64,000 nt of DNA from an uncultured Flavobacterium sp. (GTDB taxonomy: Bacteria; Bacteroidota; Bacteroidia; Flavobacteriales; Flavobacteriaceae): positions 62,001 through 126,000 of the forward strand of contig NZ_OY730245.1 in NCBI RefSeq assembly GCF_963422545.1. Direction: 5' to 3'. The position numbers and the translations under genes were made by a program. The notes below the pieces were generated by a model that ran no database searches, had not been told where the DNA came from, and saw nothing but the letters and a program-made list of their open reading frames with translations. Position 1 is the stretch's first letter. Each line of letters starts with the position of its first letter. This document shows, piece by piece, positions 1 to 8,862 of this stretch.

Positions 1-80
1 TTAGCTTGTGCGTTAATTGTGTTACTTGCTCCTAAAATTAAAATGGCAGCAATTAGTAAAGTTTTGAATTGTTTCATCAT
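1..80 (-). CDS. OmpH/Skp-family periplasmic chaperone, N-terminal fragment
   Basis: Only the first 26 codons lie inside the window; the rest runs off the left edge. The visible part is a signal peptide: basic start (MMKQFK), hydrophobic core (TLLIAAILILGA), then SNTINAQA, a typical signal peptidase I site in this group. Two in-frame ATGs (80 and 77) could start it. It follows a full ompH gene by 14 bases in the same direction, and Flavobacteria usually carry two ompH paralogues after bamA, so a second Skp-like chaperone is the best guess. The mature domain is not visible, so the family call is inferred from context. Confidence 0.65.
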   Translation of the reverse strand, partial: MMKQFKTLLIAAILILGASNTINAQA

Positions 81-94
81 TTTTAAAATATTAA

Positions 95-1102
95 TTAATT
101 ATTGGTCGTATTTGATTTTTGTGTTTCGGCTTCTTTTGCTTTTTTAGCCGCTTCTCTTTCTTCTAAAATTTTCTTTCTTCTGTCTTCTAATTCTTTTTTA
201 CGTTGCTCGTAGAGTTTCTGTCTTTCTGCAGCTTTATCTACTGCTGGTGTTGCCGGAGTTGTTTCAGTTCCTGTTGGTGTTGCAGTTTTTGCTGTACCAT
301 CGGTTTTAGTAGCATCCGTTGTTTTTGCTGTTTCAGAAACCGTGCCATTTTTTTTAGCTTCTCGCTCTGCCTGAATTGCTTTTCTTCTGTCGTCGTATTC
401 TTTTTTCTTAGCTTCCTGCTCTAATCTTCTGTCTTCAATTAGTTTATCTCTGGCAGCTTTCTTTTCGTCTAATGCTTTTTGTCTGTCTTGTAATGCTGGA
501 CTTTCATCAATAGCATTTTCTTTACTTTCTTTAGCTTCCTGATCTTTTAATTGTTTTTTAGTCAATTGTTCACGTTTGTCAGTTCTGTTTAAAATACGTA
601 AAACCTGATCGCTAATGTCAAATCTTTTGTTACTGAAAAGCATTGTTAAATCTGATGATTTGTCAAACACAAAATCATAATTTTTAGCTTCAGCTATATC
701 TTGGACAGCTGTAAAAACCTGATCTTGTATAGGTTTTACCAACGCCTTTTTTTGATAAATTAAACTTCCATCAGGACCAAATTGCTTTTGTTGGTAATCT
801 AACATTTCGTCTTCAAGAAATTTGATTTCAGTTTCTCTTTCATCAATTAACTCTTTGGTAAGAAGCGCTTTTTCAGCTTTAAGGTTTTCTTTAAGAGTAT
901 TGATGTTTAATTTCTTAGCTTCAATTTCTTGTTTCCATTTTTGAGCTTTCAACTCTAGTTGGGCTTTTGCGTCTTTATAGTCAGAAACATTTTCCAAAAT
1001 GTACTCCATATCGATGTAGCCAATCCTAGTCGTTTTTCCTTGTGCCTGACTTGTATTTGCTACAATCAAGGCTAAAAATATAAATAAAAACTGTTTTCTC
1101 AT
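95..1102 (-). CDS. OmpH/Skp-family outer membrane chaperone with long charged C-terminal extension
   Basis: 335 residues. A signal peptide (about 1-21, ending TSQAQG) is followed by the OmpH core: GYIDMEYILENVSDY near residue 28, a long coiled-coil helical hairpin rich in K and E, and a hydrophobic return (VFDKSSDLTMLF, about 145-156). Skp-family proteins trap unfolded outer-membrane proteins in the periplasm and hand them to BamA. The usual length is about 160-180 residues; here another 150 or so residues of alternating K/E/R coiled coil and a Thr/Ala/Pro-rich linker (about 258-285) are added. The gene lies directly downstream of bamA in the same operon. The chaperone role is inferred from the family; the extension's role is unknown. 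Confidence 0.88.
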   Translation of the reverse strand: MRKQFLFIFLALIVANTSQAQGKTTRIGYIDMEYILENVSDYKDAKAQLELKAQKWKQEIEAKKLNINTLKENLKAEKALLTKELIDERETEIKFLEDEMLDYQQKQFGPDGSLIYQKKALVKPIQDQVFTAVQDIAEAKNYDFVFDKSSDLTMLFSNKRFDISDQVLRILNRTDKREQLTKKQLKDQEAKESKENAIDESPALQDRQKALDEKKAARDKLIEDRRLEQEAKKKEYDDRRKAIQAEREAKKNGTVSETAKTTDATKTDGTAKTATPTGTETTPATPAVDKAAERQKLYEQRKKELEDRRKKILEEREAAKKAKEAETQKSNTTNN

Positions 1103-1144
1103 AACATTACTTTATTTGGAAATTTTTAACCAACTTTAATTTAT

Positions 1145-3823
1145 CTAGAACTGTTGTCCTATGATAAAGTGCGTTTCCCAACCATTTGGTTTGTTGCTTG
1201 GCATTCCTGGTGCAGCATCAAATCCATATCCAAAATCAATACCTAACAATCCAAATGCAGGCATAAATACACGTAAACCAGCACCTGCTGAACGGTATAA
1301 ATCAAATGGGTTATAATCTTTAAACGTTGGATATGATGATCCAGCCTCTAAAAACGTTAACGCATAAATAGATGCTGACGATTTTAATGTAATTGGATAA
1401 CGTAATTCCATAGAGAATTTGTTATAAATCGTTGCTCCAATTGGCTCTCCGTTAGCATTTACAGGAGTCAAAGAGTTGTTTTTGTAACCTCTTAATCCTA
1501 TTGTCTCTCTACCATCCATTGAGTATTGCGCCATTCCGTCTCCTCCTAAATAAAAACGTTCAAATGGTACAACACCTCTTGCCTGATCATAGGCTCCTAA
1601 GAAACCAAACTCAGTCAATGTTCTTAAAACTAATTTACCATATACTTTAGTATACCAATCGGCTTTAAATTTAACTTTATAGTATTCTAACCAATTATAT
1701 CTTTTCTGATCCACTTTACCTTGGTCAGTATCTGCACTTGTATAATCAGATCCAACACTTACTGTTCCAGTTTGACTACCTATAACTTCTTGCTTGATGT
1801 AGTCTCCATTGTTAAGCGGTTTTCCATCTGCACCAGAAGTTGACGCTCCTGTCCATCTTGATTTGTATTCTTTTTGATTTTTCAAATCACCATAATCAAC
1901 ACCATTAAATAATGAGTATGGAGGTGTAATTTTTGCAGAAATACTAAATTCAGAACCGTACATTGGGAATATTGGGTTAACCCCTTTATTACTTCTTGAG
2001 ATTCCTATTGTATATGCTAAGTTTCTTGATGCTCCATTACCAAAGGTAAACAAACCTGTGTTATAATTATTTAAATCATAATGTTGGTAACTAACAGATT
2101 GTGACAATACAAAATAGTCATCCGGCACTGTTAATCTTTTAGCTAGACCAACTTGTACTGTAAAAATATTAAAACTTTTGCTTTTATCAACACTTCTGGT
2201 GACATAATTATTAAGAAATTGTTTACTATATGATATAGATGAACTAAATTGTACAGGCTTTTTTCCTCCAAACCATGGTTCTGAAAACGATAAGCTATAC
2301 GTTTGGAAATAAGTACTTCCTTGTAAACGAAGTGATACTTTTTGTCCATCTCCCATTGGTAACGGTTTGTAGGCTTCTTTGTCAAAAAGTTTTCTGGCCG
2401 AGAAGTTGTTAAATGACAATCCTAAAGTACCAATGAAACCTCCACCACCGTAACCTCCTTGAAGTTCAACCTGGCTCGATCCTTTTTCTACAACATGATA
2501 TTCAATATCAACAGTTCCTGCTCCGGCATCTACGTTTTTGAACTTTGGTTCAATTGCTTCAGGATCAAAAAATCCTAATTGTCCAATCTCACGAATAGTT
2601 CTAACTAATTGCTCTTTACTATATTTTTCTCCTGGCTTGGTTCTTAATTCACGATAAATTACGTGGTCGTTCGTTTTATCATTACCAACAACCGAAATTT
2701 TATTGAAATATGCAATAGGACCTTCAGTAACTCTAATTTCAAAATCGATAGTATCATTTACTGTTTTTACCTCTACAGCATTGATGTTTGAAAACAAATA
2801 ACCATTGTTTTGATATAAGTTTGTTATATCTTCAGCATCTGGTTTTGATTTATCTGCAATTCTTTTTTCAAGTAAAACACCATTATAGGTTTCTCCTTTT
2901 TTAATTCCTAAATAACTATTTAAAATACGGTCAGAATAAACAGTATTTCCTAAGAATTTAATATTTCCGAAGTAATATTTGTTTCCTTCTTCCAGATTAA
3001 TTTTGATTGCAAGCATATTTTTCTGTTTGTTGTAAACAACAGAATCATAAATAATACGAGCATCACGATATCCTTTTTCTTTATAAGCTGAAACAACCTT
3101 TTCTAAGTCGGTTTTGTATTTTTCAGGAATAAATTTTGAAGCTTTTAAAACACGAAATATGTTTTTTTGCTTTGTGTCTTTCATTGCGCCTCTTAACTGG
3201 GAGTCTGTAAGTTGCTTATTGCCAATGAAATCAATGCTGCTAATTTTGACTTTATCACCTTTATCTACCCGAACAAGCATGTTTACCTGATGTCCGTTTA
3301 TAGTATCCGGAGTTGTGGTAATAGTAACTTTGGTATTATAAAAACCGTCTTTTTTGTATTTGTTTTCGATGTAATTTTTTGTCGTAGTAATTAAGTTTTC
3401 GTTGACAATTTTACTTTTTGTTAAGTTGTTGTCTTTAATTAGTCCATCGATTTTACTTTTCTTAATACCAACAAATTTAACTTCGTTTAGTTTAGGTAGT
3501 TCGACAATATTTAAGTCAAGATAAACACTATCGTTTTCTACCTTATTAATATAGAAGGCAATCTCGTCAAAAAGACCAAGTTTACCTAATTTTTTAATTG
3601 CGCCACTGATTTCTTCACCGGGAACAGTTATTTCCTGTCCTTTTTGAAGGCCTGAAAAGGTAACAACAGTTTGTTCATTGAAGCTTATTTTACCAACAAC
3701 AGAAACTTTAGCAAGAATATATTTTTTTCCTTGATCAAAAGGAACTCTTTCTTGTGCTTTTATTTGTGAAAAACTACCCAAAAGAAGTAGGGTAAGGACT
3801 ATTTGTACTCTTTTTTGTAACAC
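1145..3823 (-). CDS. bamA: Outer membrane protein assembly factor BamA (GTG start)
   Basis: About 892 residues from a GTG at 3823, seven bases after the uppS stop codon. This start gives MLQKRVQIVLTLLLLGSFSQIKAQ-like signal sequence directly; the open frame continues upstream inside uppS but that part looks like a shadow. After the signal come repeated POTRA domains (for example VKFVGIKKSKI, IDFIGNKQLT, IKFLGNTVYS, ISVVGNDKTN), then a C-terminal Omp85 beta-barrel with the conserved GLRGYKNN (VRGF/Y-like) element, ending in an aromatic residue (IGQQF) as expected of a barrel terminus. BamA is the essential insertase of outer-membrane beta-barrels. It sits between uppS and ompH, a conserved Bacteroidota order. 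Confidence 0.95.
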   Translation of the reverse strand: MLQKRVQIVLTLLLLGSFSQIKAQERVPFDQGKKYILAKVSVVGKISFNEQTVVTFSGLQKGQEITVPGEEISGAIKKLGKLGLFDEIAFYINKVENDSVYLDLNIVELPKLNEVKFVGIKKSKIDGLIKDNNLTKSKIVNENLITTTKNYIENKYKKDGFYNTKVTITTTPDTINGHQVNMLVRVDKGDKVKISSIDFIGNKQLTDSQLRGAMKDTKQKNIFRVLKASKFIPEKYKTDLEKVVSAYKEKGYRDARIIYDSVVYNKQKNMLAIKINLEEGNKYYFGNIKFLGNTVYSDRILNSYLGIKKGETYNGVLLEKRIADKSKPDAEDITNLYQNNGYLFSNINAVEVKTVNDTIDFEIRVTEGPIAYFNKISVVGNDKTNDHVIYRELRTKPGEKYSKEQLVRTIREIGQLGFFDPEAIEPKFKNVDAGAGTVDIEYHVVEKGSSQVELQGGYGGGGFIGTLGLSFNNFSARKLFDKEAYKPLPMGDGQKVSLRLQGSTYFQTYSLSFSEPWFGGKKPVQFSSSISYSKQFLNNYVTRSVDKSKSFNIFTVQVGLAKRLTVPDDYFVLSQSVSYQHYDLNNYNTGLFTFGNGASRNLAYTIGISRSNKGVNPIFPMYGSEFSISAKITPPYSLFNGVDYGDLKNQKEYKSRWTGASTSGADGKPLNNGDYIKQEVIGSQTGTVSVGSDYTSADTDQGKVDQKRYNWLEYYKVKFKADWYTKVYGKLVLRTLTEFGFLGAYDQARGVVPFERFYLGGDGMAQYSMDGRETIGLRGYKNNSLTPVNANGEPIGATIYNKFSMELRYPITLKSSASIYALTFLEAGSSYPTFKDYNPFDLYRSAGAGLRVFMPAFGLLGIDFGYGFDAAPGMPSNKPNGWETHFIIGQQF

Positions 3824-3830
3824 TAAAAAA

Positions 3831-4571
3831 TTATTTAATTTGTTCACTGGTTTTTCCAAATCTACGTTCTCTTTTTTGATAACTAATAATAGCCTCATAT
3901 AAATCTTGATCTTTAAAGTCTGGCCACAAGACATTAGTAAAATATAATTCTGCATAGGCTATCTGCCATAGCAAAAAATTACTTATTCTATGTTCTCCAC
4001 TTGTTCGTATTAATAAATCTACGTCAGGTAAATTTTGCGTGTAAAGATGCTCATTTATAATTGAATCGTCAATAGTGTCTATTGAAATTATATTATTTTT
4101 AACTTTATCACTGATGATTCTAACGGCATTTACCAATTCTTCTCGTGATCCGTAACTTAAAGCCAGTGTTAACGTGAGACGTGTATTGTTTTTGGTTTTA
4201 TCAATTACATCAAGTAGCTCTTTTTGAGCAGATTTTGGTAATTTATCAAGATTACCAATTGCATTTAGCCTGATGTTGTTTTCTTGTAAAGTAACTAGCT
4301 CTTTTTTTAGAGAATTAATCAATATCCTCATTAATGCTTCGACTTCCAGTTTTGGACGATTCCAGTTTTCTGTAGAAAAAGCGTATAAAGTAAGATACTC
4401 AATACCGAGTTTGGCACAAGTAGTAATTGTTTTTTTTACAGATTTAGTCCCGTTTTCGTGGCCAAAAGCTCTTAAGAAGCCCTGTTGTTTGGCCCAACGA
4501 CCATTCCCGTCCATAATAATGGCCAGATGTTTAGGTAAATTTGTATGATCTATAGAGTCTATTAAATTCAT
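3831..4571 (-). CDS. uppS: Isoprenyl transferase (undecaprenyl diphosphate synthase)
   Basis: Cis-prenyltransferase that elongates farnesyl diphosphate with isopentenyl diphosphate to undecaprenyl diphosphate, the lipid carrier of peptidoglycan and LPS units. Family motifs are clear: IIMDGNGRWAK with the catalytic Asp, FGHENG, YAFSTENWNRP, LSYGSREE and RTSGEHRISNFLLWQ. The last motif usually reads SGEQRISNF, so Gln is replaced by His here. I chose ATG 4571 (MNLIDSIDH), which leaves four bases after the upstream stop and gives 246 residues, the usual family length; an ATG 36 bases upstream would overlap the upstream gene. Tightly packed between the porG-like gene and bamA. Confidence 0.95.
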   Translation of the reverse strand: MNLIDSIDHTNLPKHLAIIMDGNGRWAKQQGFLRAFGHENGTKSVKKTITTCAKLGIEYLTLYAFSTENWNRPKLEVEALMRILINSLKKELVTLQENNIRLNAIGNLDKLPKSAQKELLDVIDKTKNNTRLTLTLALSYGSREELVNAVRIISDKVKNNIISIDTIDDSIINEHLYTQNLPDVDLLIRTSGEHRISNFLLWQIAYAELYFTNVLWPDFKDQDLYEAIISYQKRERRFGKTSEQIK

Positions 4572-4575
4572 TTTA

Positions 4576-5265
4576 TTATTCTGCGCAATAGCAAGGTTTT
4601 TGTCCAAAGGTATAAGTTAAAGTAATACCTGAGAAAACATACCAGTCATTATTATTTAAATTCCCGAATTTTTTTATAGTCGTGTTGCTTGTATTAGGGT
4701 TACTTCCGTCAATATCATCTGTAAAGGTATAACGAGCGCCAACTTCGGCACCTAAAACCCAATGTGGATCAATGTTCGATTTTATTCCTAATATTATAGG
4801 TATAGCAAATGAACCTGATCTTTTTGAATTGGTCACATTTGGATTTGTTGTATATCGATACAACTCATCATACCTAAAATAGCTTAATCCTGAAAATATA
4901 TAAGGAGTAATTTTTGGATGATAATCGTGTAAATTAAAGTCAAAAAAATTAAATTCTAAACCAGCAGATAATTCCTGAACAGTATTTTCAAAACTGTAAC
5001 CTCTTTTATTACGTCCCGTTTCGTTTGAGTCAAAGTCGTTTCCGCTAACTGATGACTGTGTATACGAAAAACGATAAGAATGGCGTGGGCTCTTGTTCCA
5101 TTTATACAAAACACCAAAAGCTAGTTTTTCTGGAGCAATATAGGTTGTACTTCCTACGTCCCCAACAAAGTTGCTTCCGCCAAGAAAAACACCAATCTCA
5201 TTGATTTGAGCGTTTAGTGTAATAAAGGGGAAAAAACATAACAATAAATTAAAAATTTTCTTCAT
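4576..5265 (-). CDS. DUF6089 family outer membrane protein, PorG-like
   Basis: 229 residues: signal peptide 1-19 (LLLCFFPFITLNAQ), then amphipathic beta-strands typical of a small eight-stranded barrel (GVFLGGSNFVGDVG, HSYRFSYTQS, LSAGLEFNFFDF, ITPYIFSGLSYFRY, VLGAEVGARYTF, SGITLTYTFG). DUF6089 contains PorG, an outer-membrane part of the T9SS ring in Porphyromonas gingivalis, whose gene also lies upstream of uppS and bamA there. The protein ends in a short Cys-containing tail (QKPCYCAE). Family and position support a PorG-like role; the T9SS role here is inferred. It is the first gene of the tight porG-uppS-bamA-ompH-ompH string. The 173 bases before it hold no further gene. Confidence 0.8.
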   Translation of the reverse strand: MKKIFNLLLCFFPFITLNAQINEIGVFLGGSNFVGDVGSTTYIAPEKLAFGVLYKWNKSPRHSYRFSYTQSSVSGNDFDSNETGRNKRGYSFENTVQELSAGLEFNFFDFNLHDYHPKITPYIFSGLSYFRYDELYRYTTNPNVTNSKRSGSFAIPIILGIKSNIDPHWVLGAEVGARYTFTDDIDGSNPNTSNTTIKKFGNLNNNDWYVFSGITLTYTFGQKPCYCAE

Positions 5266-5438
5266 TTAATTCAAAATTGCGTGCAAATATAATAATTATC
5301 GATACGAATCAACGTCGCTTTAGTTAAATGTGCTTTTTTTTCAATTTACAATATGAATTTCAGACATTTAATGCGGATTCGATACATGCAGAACGAGAAA
5401 AAGTGGTATTATCGTATAGATGGGTGTCAGAAAAAGCT

Positions 5439-6323
5439 TTAATTTCTTTTGTCTTCTCCCCAAAGTAGCTTATTTCTTAATGTTTTTAAGAAGGTTTCGC
5501 CCGGTATTTCGACCATTTTTATTTTAAAGTCAGTTTTTGTAATTGTCAAAATAGATTCATTTTTTACAGAAGCTATTCTGGAGTCTAATGAAACTAAATA
5601 TTGATCCTCTCGTCCGGAAACACGCAGTTTCACTACGGTATCATCAGGAATAACAAGTGGTCTTGCGGTTAGATTATGAGGAGCGATTGGCGTTATTACT
5701 AAGCTTTTAACATCTGGGGTTAATAGTGGGCCGCCGCAACTCAGTGAATATCCCGTAGAACCCGTAGGAGTTGAGATGATTAAGCCGTCTGCCCAGTAAG
5801 AGTTTAAATATTCATCGTTTAGATAGGTTTCAACGGTAATCATCGATGTTGTATCTTTTCGGCTAACAGTAACCTCATTCATTGCAAAATTCAAATCTTC
5901 AATCGCTTCGTTTTTTGGGTCGCAACTAAGGCTTAATAAAGTCCTTTCAGAAATGGTGTAGTTTTTATCGATTACGAACTGCAAAAAGCTGTCAATATTT
6001 TCTTTTTGAACTGTAGCCAAAAAACCTAGTCTCCCGGCATTTATTCCTAAAATAGGCACGCCAGAATCACGAACTAAAGTTGCAGCTCTTAAAAGGGTTC
6101 CGTCACCACCAATACTAATTAGCATTTCAAAACTATTGTCTAAAGACGTGCTAGCCGAAAAAGTCTCGTATTGATTGTCAACGAGTTGTTTTTCGTGAAG
6201 CATTTTTAGAAAGTTCTCCTCAATTACCATCTCAACATTGTTGGTGTTAAAGAATAGAAAAATGTCCTTAATAATAGGTTCGGTACTGTTTTGATAATAC
6301 TGTCCGTATATGGCTACTTTCAT
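5439..6323 (-). CDS. nadK: NAD kinase
   Basis: 294 residues, the normal length. Phosphorylates NAD to NADP using ATP in the cytosol. The GGDGT motif is at residues 72-76 (ISIGGDGTLLRAA), followed by the second conserved segments NAGRLGFLATV, MNEVTVSRKD and the glycine-rich ISTPTGSTGYSLSCGGP. The C-terminal beta-sandwich is complete (PHNLTARPLVIPDD). It lies 94 bases after the CBS-domain gene on the same strand, separated by a long inverted repeat, so co-transcription is possible but may be attenuated. Confidence 0.96.
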   Translation of the reverse strand: MKVAIYGQYYQNSTEPIIKDIFLFFNTNNVEMVIEENFLKMLHEKQLVDNQYETFSASTSLDNSFEMLISIGGDGTLLRAATLVRDSGVPILGINAGRLGFLATVQKENIDSFLQFVIDKNYTISERTLLSLSCDPKNEAIEDLNFAMNEVTVSRKDTTSMITVETYLNDEYLNSYWADGLIISTPTGSTGYSLSCGGPLLTPDVKSLVITPIAPHNLTARPLVIPDDTVVKLRVSGREDQYLVSLDSRIASVKNESILTITKTDFKIKMVEIPGETFLKTLRNKLLWGEDKRN

Positions 6324-6330
6324 TTTATTT

Positions 6331-6409
6331 AATTAGATAATGAGTCAATTAGATAATTAGATAATATGTAGGTCGTTCAGAAATTATCTAATTGACTCAT
6401 TATCTAATT
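6331..6409. repeat. Perfect 28-bp inverted repeat between CBS gene and nadK
   Basis: The arms 6331-6358 and 6382-6409 are exact reverse complements, with a 23-base loop. Each arm is built from short units of the kind AATTAGATAATGAGTCAATT. It begins nine bases after the CBS stop codon on the minus strand and ends eight bases before the nadK start. It could act as an RNA hairpin (terminator or attenuator). Related wording occurs at 29888-30084. Confidence 0.9.
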
Positions 6410-6417
6410 GTCTGATT

Positions 6418-7077
6418 TTATATATTAAGATACTTGTCTAAGTAATCTGAGCGCTCTTTTAAGCTGTTAATATAGGCATCTTCCTGATGTTCTGAGATGA
6501 TCTCATAATTGTAGCGTCTAAAAGTCTGAATGATTTCATTCATTGGTCCAACACCAATTTTTATGGTAACTTGAACATTTTCCAAATCAGCTTCAGATAC
6601 AAAACAACCTAAAATTTTACCGTTATTACTTTCTACAATCTGAGCCACCTGACCAATTGAGTAGTCTAAAAGGCCTTTTTGGACAATAATTATTCCGCCT
6701 TGTTCTTTTAAAAATGGAGTTTCCTGAAAAAATTTCATGATATCTTCCATTTCATAATAACCTGTATAGGCATTGTTTTCATCAAGAACCGGGACTACAT
6801 TGGTATGATTTTTGGCAAAAACTTCCAAAACATCCAGCCAAAGCATTGATTTTCGGGCAAAAAAACGTTCTAAAGTATATTTGTAATCAATCGCTTTTTT
6901 ATCGGAATCAAAGGTTTCAATATCATCAGAAGCAATACTTCCAATAAAAACTCCGTTCTCCAAAACCGGAAAATGTGAAAAATTCAAATCAGCAAAGAAG
7001 TCCTGAACAGATGCTATCGTTTCCTGACTATCAATCGCTCTGAAATCATTGGTGATATAATTAGTAATTTCTGTCAT
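6418..7077 (-). CDS. CBS domain-containing protein
   Basis: 219 residues. Two CBS motifs span about residues 1-135 (for example FSHFPVLENGVFIGSI and TNVVPVLDENNAYTGYYE), with no transmembrane segment or catalytic domain. The C-terminal part (about 135-195; GGIIIVQ, FVSEADLENVQVTIKIG) resembles an ACT-like fold. Such proteins usually bind adenine nucleotides and sense energy state, but no partner is shown. It is divergent from pdxJ and upstream of nadK, a nucleotide-cofactor setting. Function beyond ligand binding is unknown. Confidence 0.8.
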   Translation of the reverse strand: MTEITNYITNDFRAIDSQETIASVQDFFADLNFSHFPVLENGVFIGSIASDDIETFDSDKKAIDYKYTLERFFARKSMLWLDVLEVFAKNHTNVVPVLDENNAYTGYYEMEDIMKFFQETPFLKEQGGIIIVQKGLLDYSIGQVAQIVESNNGKILGCFVSEADLENVQVTIKIGVGPMNEIIQTFRRYNYEIISEHQEDAYINSLKERSDYLDKYLNI

Positions 7078-7143
7078 AAATCAATTGAGGATATTTGATG
7101 CAAAATAATCAAAAAATAGCAAAAACTGCTACGTTTTACTTTG

Positions 7144-7151
7144 TATTTTTG
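7144..7151 (+). promoter_or_regulatory. Putative -7 box for pdxJ
   Basis: TATTTTTG matches the Bacteroidota -7 consensus TAnnTTTG and lies 43 bases before the pdxJ start, in the 116-base divergent gap with the CBS gene. No convincing -33 TTG is seen at the usual distance. Confidence 0.45.
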
Positions 7152-7193
7152 TCGTAACAAATATAGTGTTACTAGAATTAATTATCTATTTAT

Positions 7194-7907
7194 ATGACAA
7201 AGTTAAGTGTAAATATCAATAAAATTGCAACCTTAAGAAATGCACGTGGCGGAAATGTTCCTGATTTATTAAAAGTTGCTACAGATATTCAGAATTTCGG
7301 AGCTCAGGGAATTACAATTCATCCACGTCCGGATGAGCGCCACATTCGTTATCAGGATGCACGTGATTTAAAAGCAATCGTACATACCGAATATAATATT
7401 GAAGGAAATCCTCAACATAATTTTATCGATTTAGTATTAGAATGCAAACCTACGCAAGTAACTTTAGTTCCGGATGCAATTGGAGCCATAACATCTTCTG
7501 CGGGTTGGGATACCAAAAAAAATGAATCTTATTTAATTGAAGTTGTTCAGGAGTTTAAGCGCAACGGAATCAGAACTTCGATTTTTGTTGATCCGGTTTT
7601 AGAAATTATTGAAGGTGCTAAAAAAACAGGAACTGACAGAATCGAATTATACACCGAAGCTTTTGCACATCAATACGGTTTGGGAAATAAAAACGGAATC
7701 GATCCTTATATCGAAGCTGCAAAATTGGCAAATGAATTAGGTTTAGGAATTAACGCCGGACACGATTTAAGTTTAGATAACGTTCAGTTTTTTAAACAAA
7801 ATATACCAGGTTTATTAGAAGTTTCTATCGGCCACGCTTTAATTTCAGAAGCACTTTATCTAGGTTTAGATAATGTGGTAAATATGTATTTGAATAAATT
7901 GAAGTAA
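7194..7907 (+). CDS. pdxJ: Pyridoxine 5'-phosphate synthase
   Basis: 237 residues, full length. PdxJ condenses 1-deoxyxylulose 5-phosphate with 3-amino-2-oxopropyl phosphate to pyridoxine 5'-phosphate, the last ring-forming step of DXP-dependent vitamin B6 synthesis. Seen: N-terminal LSVNINKIATLRNARGG, ITIHPRPDERHI with catalytic residues, EGNP, VPDAIGAITSSAGW, and the C-terminal phosphate-binding stretch GHDLSLDNVQFF and EVSIGHALISEAL. One TIM-barrel domain, cytosolic. Followed 103 bases later by a hydrolase gene in the same direction. Confidence 0.96.
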   Translation: MTKLSVNINKIATLRNARGGNVPDLLKVATDIQNFGAQGITIHPRPDERHIRYQDARDLKAIVHTEYNIEGNPQHNFIDLVLECKPTQVTLVPDAIGAITSSAGWDTKKNESYLIEVVQEFKRNGIRTSIFVDPVLEIIEGAKKTGTDRIELYTEAFAHQYGLGNKNGIDPYIEAAKLANELGLGINAGHDLSLDNVQFFKQNIPGLLEVSIGHALISEALYLGLDNVVNMYLNKLK

Positions 7908-8010
7908 TCATTTTGCGAGCCTTTGTGAAATCTTTGCGCGAATCTTCGTGGAAAAGTTATTAAACATAGTGTCTCAAAGAATAAAAATGAATATTTAAAA
8001 GTAAAATTAA

Positions 8011-8775
8011 ATGTTATACTCAAAAATAGAAGGCGAAGGAAAGCCATTTATCATCATGCATGGATTTCTTGGCATGTCTGATAACTGGAAAACACTCGCC
8101 GGACAATATGTAGATGCCGGATTTCAGGTTCATATTTTAGATTTACGTAATCACGGCCGCAGTTTTCATTCAGATGAATGGAGTTATGAGGCAATGGTAC
8201 AAGATGTGTTCGAATATTGTCAGGCCAATCAATTATCAAGAATAGATATTTTAGGACATTCGATGGGCGGAAAAGTAGCAATGCTTTTTGCAACGACACA
8301 TCCCGAAATAGTAGACAAGTTAATTGTGGCAGATATTGGTCCGAGATTTTACAAACAACACCATCAGGATATTTTGGCAGGATTAAACGCAGTTGATTTT
8401 TCTGTAAAACCAAGCCGAAACGATGTCGAAGCAATTATTGCACAATATGTTCCTGATTTTGGAACGCGTCAGTTTTTGTTGAAGAATTTATATTGGAAAG
8501 AACCTGGACAATTGGCATTCCGATTTAATTTAGAAGTCTTTAATGATAACCTGGATGCCATCGGGAAAGCTTTGGCAGATGGGCTGGTTTTCAATAAATC
8601 AACCTTATTTATTAGAGGAGGAGAGTCAGGGTATATTTTAGATACCGATTTTGATTCAATACGTGAGCATTTTCCAAATGTTACCTTCAAAACAATTCCA
8701 AATGCAGGACATTGGCTTCACGCCGAAAATCCTAAAATGTTTTTCGAATTAACCACTGAGTTTCTCAAAGAGTAA
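8011..8775 (+). CDS. Alpha/beta-fold hydrolase, YbfF-like esterase
   Basis: 254 residues without a signal peptide. An alpha/beta hydrolase with oxyanion element HGFLGMSDNW, the strand LDLRNHGRS, the nucleophile elbow GHSMGG (Ser near residue 90), a late acidic stretch, and the catalytic His in AGHWLHAENP near the C-terminus. The layout and length resemble the YbfF family of short-chain acyl esterases. The natural substrate cannot be read from sequence. The 103 bases before it contain a short intergenic motif of the TTTGCGCGAATCTTCGTGG type that recurs, diverged, in other gaps of this window. Confidence 0.85.
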   Translation: MLYSKIEGEGKPFIIMHGFLGMSDNWKTLAGQYVDAGFQVHILDLRNHGRSFHSDEWSYEAMVQDVFEYCQANQLSRIDILGHSMGGKVAMLFATTHPEIVDKLIVADIGPRFYKQHHQDILAGLNAVDFSVKPSRNDVEAIIAQYVPDFGTRQFLLKNLYWKEPGQLAFRFNLEVFNDNLDAIGKALADGLVFNKSTLFIRGGESGYILDTDFDSIREHFPNVTFKTIPNAGHWLHAENPKMFFELTTEFLKE

Positions 8776-8862
8776 TTTTTAATCTGTGGCAAAAAATAAG
8801 GAAGCAATAGTTCGTAAATATAAAATTCCTTACTTTTATTAAAATTTTAAAATTAAAAAAAC

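Noticed and set aside
203..424. Cys/Phe-rich 73-codon frame opposite ompH
   Set aside because: It is the mirror image of the Lys/Glu-rich coiled-coil codons; composition is not protein-like.
8054..8434. 126-codon open frame antisense to the hydrolase gene
   Set aside because: It lies fully inside the alpha/beta hydrolase on the other strand, has no recognisable motif and no promoter; the hydrolase frame has clear catalytic motifs.
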